Positions 17,051 to 24,514 of a DNA stretch of 52,492 nucleotides are shown piece after piece. The translations under genes and the position numbers were made by a program. The notes under the pieces are model-generated. The model did not search any database and had not been told where the DNA came from. It worked only from the letters and a program-made list of their open reading frames with translations. Source of the stretch: Corynebacterium sp. HMSC08A12 (GTDB lineage Bacteria; Actinomycetota; Actinomycetes; Mycobacteriales; Mycobacteriaceae); assembly GCF_001807485.1 (NCBI RefSeq), contig NZ_KV789190.1, positions 19,577 through 72,068 on the forward strand, given 5' to 3'. Every line of letters begins with the position of its first letter. Positions within the stretch are counted from its first letter, which is position 1.

Positions 17051-18360
17051 GCTTTTTCCTTTAAAGGTTCTTTCTTTATGACGCCCCCAGCCTCCCGCTT
17101 CTTCGCGGCCTGCGACTTTAACCCGGCGTGGATGGTGGCCTTTAGCGCCAGGTAGGTGATGTACACCATCAGGATGTTCCGGGCGGTGAGTACGAGGGCT
17201 GCGAACCAGTGGGGGCCTTCAAACAGCAGGTTGTAGGTGAAGGGGAACACTGCCGTGGTCAGGGCTGCGACAAGCACGCTGAGCCACGAGAGTTTGCGCA
17301 GCGCGTCGGCCTCGCTACTCGTTCCAGCTTGCGCGGAGGCGCCGGGGTTGTCCGGCTGCTTTGCCAACAGGACTGCCAACACCGGGCCGAACCACACGAC
17401 GTACTGCGGGGAGAACACCTTGTTGGAGACGATCAGCAGCAGCACCATAGTCAGGAAGAACAGGGCGGTACTGCGGGGAGACCAGGCGTCACCAAGAAAG
17501 TGCCACAGAGCCCAGCCCAGGCCGAACAACATTGTGCACGCCATCAACACGCTGCTGGCCGTGACCAGTTGATCCACGCCCGGGCCGAAGATCTCGAAAC
17601 TCTTCGACGGGGCCTTATCGATGTGCCAATGGCCGGGGAAGAACGCAGCCGCGACGATCAGGGGAGTGGCGAGGATCGACTCGATCTGCAGGCCACGGAC
17701 GTCCTGGTAAGTCAGCGGGGAGACCAGGCGATCCCAGCCGGAGGTCAGCGCCGTGATCGTGCCGACGACCACGAGGGTGCCGCCGAATGTGGCCAGGCGA
17801 ACCCAGGTGGCGGAGCGATTCCATTTATCCACCAGCCCGGCGGCCAGCGCGGCGGGCCACAGCTTCGACATGGCCGCGAACCCCAGCAGTGCGGAGGCGA
17901 GCTTCGGGTGGGTGAACAGTGCGGCTGCGGTGGCGGCGACCAGCAGGCCGGGGATGAGATCCAGGCGAGAGTAGGCGATAGGCCCCGCGGCGGCGGTGAA
18001 GGCGGTCCAGAACAGTGCGGCGCGGTGGCTGCGATTCAGCAGGTAGAAGAAGAATGCCGTGCTGAGGGCAATGAGGAACCCAGAGAACAGGGTGAGGAAA
18101 ACATAGGCGTGGTCTCCGCTCAGCTGGATGATCGCGCGGACGGGCCACAGGCCGGCATCCGGATACTCGGATAGCGGCAGCGCGCCATGGCTGGGATGCG
18201 TGGGCTTGCCCAAGGAATTACGGAAGTAATACATCGGGTCGCCCTTGGCGAAGGGCCAGAAGATCAGGATTCCAACGATAACCGCATTCGCCGCTACCCA
18301 GGCTGCGATGATTCTAGAACGGGGCCAAGTGGCGGTAGTTACGTTGGTCTGATCACTCAC
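17047..18360 (-). CDS. GT87-like polyprenol-phosphate-dependent mannosyltransferase
   Basis: 437 residues, multi-pass membrane protein with about 10 hydrophobic helices. GT87/DUF2029-type segments: EYPDAGLWPVR after the first helix, RLDLIPGLL, KLWPAALAAGL and VFSPQYVVWFGPVLAV. Such enzymes move mannose or arabinose from polyprenyl phosphate onto lipoglycans or proteins of the mycolate cell envelope. The acceptor is unknown here. The last 25 residues are basic (LKSQAAKKREAGGVIKKEP). It is followed upstream by the SRPBCC gene on the same strand with 15 nt between, so they may be co-transcribed. Confidence 0.75.
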   Translation of the reverse strand: MSDQTNVTTATWPRSRIIAAWVAANAVIVGILIFWPFAKGDPMYYFRNSLGKPTHPSHGALPLSEYPDAGLWPVRAIIQLSGDHAYVFLTLFSGFLIALSTAFFFYLLNRSHRAALFWTAFTAAAGPIAYSRLDLIPGLLVAATAAALFTHPKLASALLGFAAMSKLWPAALAAGLVDKWNRSATWVRLATFGGTLVVVGTITALTSGWDRLVSPLTYQDVRGLQIESILATPLIVAAAFFPGHWHIDKAPSKSFEIFGPGVDQLVTASSVLMACTMLFGLGWALWHFLGDAWSPRSTALFFLTMVLLLIVSNKVFSPQYVVWFGPVLAVLLAKQPDNPGASAQAGTSSEADALRKLSWLSVLVAALTTAVFPFTYNLLFEGPHWFAALVLTARNILMVYITYLALKATIHAGLKSQAAKKREAGGVIKKEPLKEKA

Positions 18361-18375
18361 GAGAGTGAACTGTAC

Positions 18376-18939
18376 CTAAAAATTTTCAGCTTCCCTAGCA
18401 AGCGCACGGATGGTCTGCTGGATTCCTTCCTGCAGGCTAGCCTCGAACTTTTCCTCCCCGCCGAGGACGACCGCGACCAGCACACGGGAGATCAGGGAGG
18501 TCTTGCCACCGGGAGCCAGGCGCTTCTCCGTGAGGACAGTCTGGGAGCCGTCGGGGGTGGGGGTGAGCTCGAAGCGCCAGCGCGTGCCGTTCAGGGGGAT
18601 CTTGAACTCGAAGACCTTCTCCGGCTCGACTTCGGTGACGACCGCCCAGGTGGGCCACCAGAGGATGCCCTGGCGGTTGAAGTTGATGGTGACGGTGCCC
18701 GGAGCTGGGGCCGCGCCCGCGGAACCGCTCGCGTCCGCGCCGGCTGCGTTCGCGCCTGCGCTGGCGCTGGCGCCAACGTTGCCCGTGCCAGCTGCGCTGC
18801 TCTTGCGACGTGGCAGCAGGATCATCTTCTTGCACTGCGGGCTGCGCTGACCCATCGCAGACAGGTCTGTAACCCGCTGCCAGACCTTGCTGGCGGGTGC
18901 GTTGACGGTGGTGCTGGCGGAAATCTCCGGAGCTGCCAT
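18376..18939 (-). CDS. SRPBCC (polyketide-cyclase-like) family protein
   Basis: 187 residues. Starts with EISASTTVNAPASKVWQRVTDLSAMGQRSPQCKKM, the standard N-terminal strand and helices of START-like hydrophobic-pocket proteins, and ends with a long helix (EEKFEASLQEGIQQTIRALAREAENF). An Ala/Gly/Ser insert of about 35 residues (around 48-82) interrupts the first part. Ligand and role unknown. The ATG at 18939 follows GAAAGG. Confidence 0.8.
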   Translation of the reverse strand: MAAPEISASTTVNAPASKVWQRVTDLSAMGQRSPQCKKMILLPRRKSSAAGTGNVGASASAGANAAGADASGSAGAAPAPGTVTINFNRQGILWWPTWAVVTEVEPEKVFEFKIPLNGTRWRFELTPTPDGSQTVLTEKRLAPGGKTSLISRVLVAVVLGGEEKFEASLQEGIQQTIRALAREAENF

Positions 18940-19027
18940 GGTTGTGGTGCCTTTCGTCGGTGGAACGTCAAGATGGAGGAAGTTTTGTCGCCGCAACTAG
19001 CGGTGGTTCCACACTACGTCCTGCAAG

Positions 19028-19315
19028 CTACGCATCCACCACAATCGAAGAATCCACATCGCCATGCCGGGAGCACTCCGCCGTCCAGCCCATCGGATTC
19101 ACCTGCACCTTCATGCGGCGCCCGCACAGCGGGCAGAAACGCGGCGGCTCCAAACCCGCCAGCGCCCCGCGGCTCGCCTGCGCAAGTGCCCCACGGCCGA
19201 CGCGCAAGGTTTCGTTTGAAGCGTCGAGTGGTTGGCCCGTATGGGCGTCATATAAAGGGGTACCGCCCAAGACGAACAGGGCGGTGAGTTCGCTTAAAGG
19301 CATCGAGGAAGTCAC
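19028..19315 (-). CDS. bsaP: Biotin synthase auxiliary protein (BsaP-like)
   Basis: 95 residues. The C-terminal half has CPLCGRRMKV...WTAECSRHG, a CxxC...C cluster that could bind Fe-S or zinc. The N-terminus reads LTALFVLGGTPLYDAHTGQPL. Small proteins of this type sit next to bioB in mycolata and are reported to support actinobacterial biotin synthase. The GTG start lies 7 nt after the bioB stop, so the two are surely one operon. Identification rests on the Cys pattern plus context. Confidence 0.8.
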   Translation of the reverse strand: MTSSMPLSELTALFVLGGTPLYDAHTGQPLDASNETLRVGRGALAQASRGALAGLEPPRFCPLCGRRMKVQVNPMGWTAECSRHGDVDSSIVVDA

Positions 19316-19322
19316 GGTGCGC

Positions 19323-20423
19323 CTACAGGGTTGCGTTCAGCGCCTTGATCGGCAGCTGCAGCTTGCCGAGCATATCCACGTCGCGCTCGGCGGGGCGGCC
19401 CAGCGTGGTCAGGTAGTTGCCCACAATGACGGCGTTGATGCCGCCCAACAGGCCCTTCTCCGCGCCCAGGTCGCCCAAAGTCAGCTCGCGGCCGCCTGCG
19501 AAACGCAGCAGCTGGCGGGGGAGAGCCAGGCGGAACGCGCCGATGGTGCGCAGAGCATCGTTGACCGGCATGGGCTCGAGGTCCGCGAACGGAGTGCCTG
19601 GGCGGGGGTCGAAGAAGTTCAGCGGAACCTCCGTGGGGTCGAGGTTCTGTAGGTCGATGGCGAACTCCGCGCGCTGCTCGACAGTCTCGCCCATGCCGAC
19701 GATGCCACCGCAGCAGACCTCCATGCCCGCGTCGCGGACCATCTCCAGGGTGGAGGTGCGCTCCTCCCAGGTGTGGGTGGTGACAACCTCCGGGAAGTAG
19801 CTCTTGCAGGTCTCCAGGTTGTGGTTGTAGCGGTGCACGCCGAGCTCCTTCAGGCGATCGACCTGCTCCTGGGTGAGGATGCCGATGGATGCGGCGATGT
19901 TGATGTCGACCTCCGCCTGGATGGCGGCGATGGCCTTGGCCATCTGGTTCATCAGGTCCTCGTCCGGGCCCTTCACGGCGGCGACGATGCAGAACTCCGT
20001 GGCGCCGGTCTTGGCGGTTTGCTTCGCGGCCTCGATCAGCTGGGCGATGTCCAGCTGGATGGAGCGGACCGGGGACTCGAAAAGGCCCGACTGGGCGCAG
20101 AAGTGGCAGTCCTCGGGGCAGCCGCCGGTTTGCAGGGAGATAATGCCCTCCATCTCCACGGCATCGCCGCACCACTTCAGGCGGACCTGGTGGGCCAGGT
20201 CCAGTAGCTCGTCCAGGTGCTCGTCGCCGAGCTGCAGGACCTGGAGGGTTTCCTCGTAGTTCAGGGGCTCGCCGTTTTCCAGGACCTTCGTGCGGGCGAG
20301 GTTTAGGATTTCTGGGGTTTCGGTGGTTCCTGGGGTGCCTGCGGTTGCTGGGGTGCTTGCGGTGTCTGCGGTGCCTGCGTTTTCGCCGGTTTCGGTGGCT
20401 GGCTTCGTTTCAGCGGTAGTCAT
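19323..20423 (-). CDS. bioB: Biotin synthase
   Basis: Radical SAM enzyme that inserts sulfur into dethiobiotin, last step of biotin synthesis. The [4Fe-4S] motif is [13 protein letters not shown] (CxxxCxxC). Further family segments are [44 protein letters not shown] and the final AGGRELTL. 366 residues. The first 35 are a Thr/Ala/Pro/Gly-rich tail absent from most BioB proteins. ATG 20423 has AGGAG nine bases upstream. No bioA, bioD or bioF is in the window. Confidence 0.95.
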   Translation of the reverse strand: MTTAETKPATETGENAGTADTASTPATAGTPGTTETPEILNLARTKVLENGEPLNYEETLQVLQLGDEHLDELLDLAHQVRLKWCGDAVEMEGIISLQTGGCPEDCHFCAQSGLFESPVRSIQLDIAQLIEAAKQTAKTGATEFCIVAAVKGPDEDLMNQMAKAIAAIQAEVDINIAASIGILTQEQVDRLKELGVHRYNHNLETCKSYFPEVVTTHTWEERTSTLEMVRDAGMEVCCGGIVGMGETVEQRAEFAIDLQNLDPTEVPLNFFDPRPGTPFADLEPMPVNDALRTIGAFRLALPRQLLRFAGGRELTLGDLGAEKGLLGGINAVIVGNYLTTLGRPAERDVDMLGKLQLPIKALNATL

Positions 20424-20507
20424 CGTCGGTCTCCTCAAAGCTGTCGTGAAACTTCTCGTGCGAGTTCTTGTGCGAGTTCTAGGGTGATTATGTGGGCGTA
20501 CCACCCT

Positions 20508-20520
20508 TGAACGCTGTTTA
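20508..20520. promoter_or_regulatory. BioQ-like operator upstream of bioB
   Basis: TGAACGCTGTTTA is a 13-bp near-palindrome, TGAAC-N3-GTTTA. The corynebacterial biotin repressor BioQ is described as binding TGAAC-N3-GTTAC, so the first half matches exactly and the second partly. It lies 85 bp upstream of the bioB start. The remaining spacer to 20934 holds the inverted-repeat element and no gene I can support. Confidence 0.5.
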
Positions 20521-20613
20521 GTTTCACATGCTAACGTACCGCGATCGCGAGGTATGGCATACCGGGGGTTGGGCGTGTAGTCCGGGGGTATGGGCGCGTG
20601 GTGTCAGGGGGTG

Positions 20614-20726
20614 ATGTCCCAAATCTTCCACTCTGTTTTTATAACTAATGTATTTGCGCAGGTCAAACGATTTTGGGAACTGGGCTGCAAATGTGCTTTT
20701 TGCCGAAAGTGGAAGATTTGGGACAT
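20614..20726. repeat. Inverted-repeat element with 19-bp perfect arms
   Basis: Arms at 20614-20632 and 20708-20726 are perfect reverse complements, beginning ATGTCCCAAATCTTCCACT. The 75-bp AT-rich centre is non-coding. Size, layout and intergenic position match the elements at 9022 and 50663, but the arm sequence shares only the short ATGTC core with them. Confidence 0.8.
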
Positions 20727-20933
20727 TGGCGTTGTAGCCCGCTCGCAACTGTGGAGTCTGTGGGGCATAAGGGGCGCATGTAGCGTGAGTGGCGTGGGCG
20801 GTTCCGGCGCTGTGGAGGTTATGCGGTGGATGTCGCGCGGTGAATGCCGCCAATTGCAGTTCGCACGGTGCATGCCGCCAGGTGCAGGGCGCACGGCGGA
20901 AGCTACGCGGTACATGGGGCACGGTAGGCACAG

Positions 20934-20970
20934 GCAAAAGAAAAGTGGCACCTCATAAAGAGGTGCCACT
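20934..20970 (-). terminator. Intrinsic terminator of the cupin gene
   Basis: An 11-bp perfect stem, AGTGGCACCTC / GAGGTGCCACT, with a 5-nt loop. On the minus strand it is followed by TTTTCTTTTG. It lies 64 nt past the cupin stop; the DNA between is CCAGC-rich. Confidence 0.85.
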
Positions 20971-21034
20971 GTCGCCAGCTAACCCAGCCGCTGTGCCAGC
21001 CAGCTCAGGCCAGCTCAAGCCGGCTCAACCAGCT

Positions 21035-21511
21035 CTAGGCGTGTTCGTCGGCCTGCTGCTTCGGAGGCTGAACGGTCCACTCCGGCGGAACGTCCTTGCC
21101 GGACTCCTCGTCCTGCTCCGCCTGCTCGGCCGTCTCCTGGACGATGCCCTTAGCGTGGTGGCTCGGCGCGTAGACCGCGTACACCTGCATTGGCTCGTCA
21201 CCGGTGTTGATGATGTCGTGCCACACACCAGCCGGAACCTGCACAGCCCAGCCGTCGGAAACTTCCTGCTGGATGGTCATGTTGTCCTTGTCCGGGCCCA
21301 TGATGCACTTGCCCACACCTGCGTCCAGGCGCAGGAACTGGTCGGTATCGTGGTGCACCTCCAGGCCGATGGAATCGCCGGGGGCGATGGACATGAGGGT
21401 CACCTGCAGGTACTTGCCCGTCCAAGCGGTGGTGCGGTAGTTGGTGTTCTCTCGGGTGGCAGTTTCAATGTCAAAGACATTGGCCTCTGGTCCGTTGTCT
21501 ACGATCCTCAT
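21035..21511 (-). CDS. Cupin-domain protein
   Basis: 158 residues, single cupin fold. Motif 1 is GLEVHHDTDQFLRLDAGVGKC with the paired His, and motif 2 is VPAGVWHDIINTGDEPM with a further His, so a metal site is likely. It resembles small mannose-6-phosphate-isomerase-type-II-like cupins; the substrate is unknown. The C-terminal 35 residues are acidic and Gln-rich. ATG 21511 has GGAAGGAG at good spacing. It is divergent from the fructosamine-kinase-like gene. Confidence 0.85.
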   Translation of the reverse strand: MRIVDNGPEANVFDIETATRENTNYRTTAWTGKYLQVTLMSIAPGDSIGLEVHHDTDQFLRLDAGVGKCIMGPDKDNMTIQQEVSDGWAVQVPAGVWHDIINTGDEPMQVYAVYAPSHHAKGIVQETAEQAEQDEESGKDVPPEWTVQPPKQQADEHA

Positions 21512-21540
21512 TATGCTCCTTCCGGTTCGATGACCTTCAA

Positions 21541-21640
21541 CTCCCAGTGTAGGCCGATTTTCCTGGGCTTTCAGGCGCCCGCCAGCCTGCCGCCACAGCA
21601 ACGCTGCCGCGCCGAAGCCGTAACGCTGTAACACTGGGAG
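21541..21640. promoter_or_regulatory. Divergent promoter pair inside a 10-bp inverted repeat
   Basis: CTCCCAGTGT (21541-21550) and ACACTGGGAG (21631-21640) are perfect reverse complements. Read outward, each supplies a (T)ACACT -10-like hexamer followed by GGGAG. For the kinase gene the sequence runs straight into ATG 21643; for the cupin it lies about 30 bp before the start. This suggests two promoters with shared control. Confidence 0.4.
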
Positions 21641-21642
21641 GC

Positions 21643-22452
21643 ATGGCTATTTCTGACATTTATTGGAAGAACAACCCTGGTCGCCCCGGCGCTTGGGAGG
21701 TCGCGGGCCTGCGCTGGCTCGCCGAAGCCCCGGGAGGCGCACCGGTTGTCGCCGTTCACGAGCACGATTCTCGTGGGTTGGGGATTGATCGGGTAGAGCC
21801 GATGACGCCCACACGCGCCATGGCCGAGGATTTCGGCCGAATGCTGGCGGCCACGCATGCCGCGGGGGCGCCCCACTTCGGGTTCTCGCCGACGGGGGAG
21901 TCCGGATTCCAAGGCCCCAACGACAACCTCTTGAAGCTGCCCCTGAAAACCTCCGAAAGCTGGGGAGAGTTCTACGCGGACGTATGCTTGTCTCCGCTGG
22001 TTGCGCGTGTATTCGGTGGCGCCACAGCAGCGGACATTCCCGCCGAGGTTACCCGGCTGCTGGAGGCCTTGCGCGCCGGGCAGCTGGACGATGGCACACC
22101 TCCGGCTCGCATCCACGGTGATCTGTGGGCGGGGAATGTGTTGTGGGGGAAGGTGGCGTCAAGAAATAGAGCGTCAAGAAATAAAGAAGGAGCAATCCTC
22201 ATCGACCCGAGCGCGCATGGCGGCCATCCGCGCGCGGACCTGGCGGCGCTGCGGCTCTTCGGCGCGCCGCACCTGAGCAGCATCGAGGGCGCGTATTTCG
22301 AGGCCAGCCCGCACGTGGATGGCTGGGGGACAGGTGCGCAGAGCGTGAACCTGCACCAGCAGCACCTGTTGTGGCTGCATGCGGCGGTGTTCGGCGGCGG
22401 TTATGTCGGGGAGGCTATCGCGGGCGCGGGGCGTGTGGTGCGCGAGTTGTGA
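21643..22452 (+). CDS. Fructosamine-kinase-family phosphotransferase
   Basis: 269 residues, protein-kinase-like fold. The catalytic loop is IHGDLWAGNVLW (about residue 152) and the metal-binding segment is IDPSAHGGHPRADLA (about 187), both FN3K hallmarks. Members phosphorylate ketosamines from glycated proteins; some have other small substrates. The loop between them (KVASRNRASRNKEG) contains a 15-bp in-frame tandem duplication of AGCGTCAAGAAATA. GGGAGG stands one base before the ATG, too close for a normal ribosome binding site. Confidence 0.82.
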   Translation: MAISDIYWKNNPGRPGAWEVAGLRWLAEAPGGAPVVAVHEHDSRGLGIDRVEPMTPTRAMAEDFGRMLAATHAAGAPHFGFSPTGESGFQGPNDNLLKLPLKTSESWGEFYADVCLSPLVARVFGGATAADIPAEVTRLLEALRAGQLDDGTPPARIHGDLWAGNVLWGKVASRNRASRNKEGAILIDPSAHGGHPRADLAALRLFGAPHLSSIEGAYFEASPHVDGWGTGAQSVNLHQQHLLWLHAAVFGGGYVGEAIAGAGRVVREL

Positions 22453-22602
22453 GGCGTTGCTAGCTGAAGTGCTGTAGGGGATCCGACGGAGTACAGTCAT
22501 AGTTCGGACAAAATCGCATAATTTGCTTTTCTAATTTCTGTTTCTGCATCCTAAGCAGATTCCGAGTTTTTAGTGACGTTTTAGTGAAGGAGTTTCTTCA
22601 GC

Positions 22603-23847
22603 GTGAAGAGAACATTCTCTATCGCCATGGCCTTCGTCGGGCTGACCGTCGGCGCGGGCTTCGCCACCGGCCAAGAAGTCATCCAATACTTCATTTCCTT
22701 CGGTCTCAACGGCATCTGGGGCGCGGTGCTGGCCGGCATCGTCATGACCCTCGCCGGTAGCGTGATCCTGCAGGTCGGCAGCTACTTCCTGGCCGACGAG
22801 CACCGCATGGTGTTCCGCAACGTCGCGCACCCCATCGTCTCGCGGTTCTTGGATGTCTCCGTGACGATTACCCTGTTTGCCGTCGGTTTCGTGATGCTCG
22901 CCGGCGCGGGCTCCAACCTGGAGCAACAGTTCGGCCTGCCCGCCTGGGCGGGCGCGCTGCTAATGACGGGCGTGGTGCTGGCCGCCGGAATGCTGGACGT
23001 GGAGAAGGTCAGCCAGGTCATCGGCGCGCTGACCCCGCTGATCATCATCGCGGTGATTTTCGCCTTCGTGTACACGATGATCAACATGCCCTCCGACACG
23101 TCGCACCTGAACGAGATCGCGATGGCGGAGGAGTCGCCCGTTTCCCCGTGGTTCGTCTCCGCCCTGAACTACAACGGCCTGGCGCTGCTGCTGGGTGTGT
23201 CCATGTCCCTGGTGATCGGCGGTAACTACGCCTCCCCGAAGGAGGCCGGCATGGGTGGCCTGATGGGTGGCGTGCTGTACACCGTAATGCTGATCATCGC
23301 GGCGATCACCCTGTACCTGAACGTCGAGACCGTCCAGGGCAGCGACGTGCCGATGCTCGCGATGATGGACGACATCAGTCCGGTGCTGGGCGTGATCATG
23401 GCGATCATCATCTTCTTCATGATCTTCAACACCGCGATCGGCATGTTCTACGCGCTGGGTAAGCGCCTGACCGCCAGCACCGACAAGTCCTTCCGCCCGG
23501 TGTTTATCGTGGTGACGCTGATTGGCTACGGCATCAGCTTCGTGGGCTTCGATACCCTCATGACCTACGTCTACCCGGTGATCGGCTACATCGGCCTGGT
23601 GATGATCGTCGTGATGATCGTCTGGTGGGTTCGCTCCCGCGCCCGCATTTTTGCGGAGTCCAAACGCCGCGACCGCATCCACGAGCTCGCGCACGCCCGC
23701 GAGCACGACGATGAGGAGTACACCGACGAGGATCGCCAGGAGCTGCGCAAGCTGGTCGGCGAGTCCAACATCGAGGACAAGGAGCTGCACGAGACCATCA
23801 CCGACGAGGTGAAGAGCGAGATCCCAGACGAGGAACTCGAAAAGTAG
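22603..23847 (+). CDS. YkvI-family membrane protein
   Basis: 414 residues. About ten hydrophobic helices in residues 1-350, starting VKRTFSIAMAFVGLTVGAGFATGQE, which resembles the first helix of amino-acid/sodium symporters (LeuT fold). A charged cytoplasmic tail follows (about 350-414, EEYTDEDRQELRKL). Substrate unknown. The GTG start has GAAGGAG about ten bases upstream. The 150 bp before it is AT-rich and likely holds the promoter. Confidence 0.8.
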   Translation: MKRTFSIAMAFVGLTVGAGFATGQEVIQYFISFGLNGIWGAVLAGIVMTLAGSVILQVGSYFLADEHRMVFRNVAHPIVSRFLDVSVTITLFAVGFVMLAGAGSNLEQQFGLPAWAGALLMTGVVLAAGMLDVEKVSQVIGALTPLIIIAVIFAFVYTMINMPSDTSHLNEIAMAEESPVSPWFVSALNYNGLALLLGVSMSLVIGGNYASPKEAGMGGLMGGVLYTVMLIIAAITLYLNVETVQGSDVPMLAMMDDISPVLGVIMAIIIFFMIFNTAIGMFYALGKRLTASTDKSFRPVFIVVTLIGYGISFVGFDTLMTYVYPVIGYIGLVMIVVMIVWWVRSRARIFAESKRRDRIHELAHAREHDDEEYTDEDRQELRKLVGESNIEDKELHETITDEVKSEIPDEELEK

Positions 23848-23866
23848 CGTGCCCTCTACCTGGGCG

Positions 23867-23872
23867 TACAAT
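23867..23872 (+). promoter_or_regulatory. Putative -10 element of the DUF421 gene
   Basis: TACAAT ends 8 nt before ATG 23881, with no ribosome binding site. It lies just after the YkvI stop, so the gene can be transcribed on its own. Confidence 0.45.
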
Positions 23873-23880
23873 GAGTATCC

Positions 23881-24492
23881 ATGTTTGGCGGGATGCATGA
23901 ATCACTCACGACGGTTGCGATAAGCGCGGCGGATTTCACCCCGCCGCAGGGGTGGGGGCCGGTGCTGAAGGAACAGCTCGGCATTGATCTGTGGCGCATC
24001 CCGGTGGTCATGGTCGCCGCCGTCGGTATCTACTTGACGTTCCTGGTGGCGGTGCGGCTGTTCGGGCAGCGCATCCTCAGCCCGCTGGGCGGCTTCGATG
24101 CCGTCGTTATTTTCATGTTCGGTGCTGTCGCGGGCCGTACTGTTCTGGGCCACCCGCCGTCATTGGCCGCGGGCGTGATCGGCCTGCTCACCCTCATGGG
24201 CATGGAGGCTCTCTTCGGCGCCGTGCAGGACGTCGTGGCCTTGCGCCGCACTATCAACCCGCCCCCGACGGTGCTGATCGCCCACGGCGAGGTGCTGGAG
24301 GAGACTCTGCAGCGCAACCACATCACCGAGACCGCTATCGCCACGGCCGCGCGCAAGGCGGGTGTGCGCGACTTTAGCGAGGTCGCGTGCATGATTCTGG
24401 AATCCAACGGGTCGATCTCTACCCTGCGCGCGGGGCAGAAGATCGACCCGGATTTGTTGCTGGGTGTCGAGGGCGCCGACAAGGTTTTGTGA
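23881..24492 (+). CDS. DUF421 (YetF/YcaP-type) membrane protein
   Basis: 203 residues: three N-terminal helices (about 38-115) with RLFGQRILSPLGGFDAVVIFMFGAVAGRTVLG, then a soluble DUF421 domain with PPPTVLIAHGEVLEETLQRNHIT. Function unknown. The family often lies near envelope or stress genes. It converges with the YhgE gene 22 bp away. Confidence 0.87.
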   Translation: MFGGMHESLTTVAISAADFTPPQGWGPVLKEQLGIDLWRIPVVMVAAVGIYLTFLVAVRLFGQRILSPLGGFDAVVIFMFGAVAGRTVLGHPPSLAAGVIGLLTLMGMEALFGAVQDVVALRRTINPPPTVLIAHGEVLEETLQRNHITETAIATAARKAGVRDFSEVACMILESNGSISTLRAGQKIDPDLLLGVEGADKVL

Positions 24493-24514
24493 CGCCCCCT
24501 CGTCCCACCGAACC

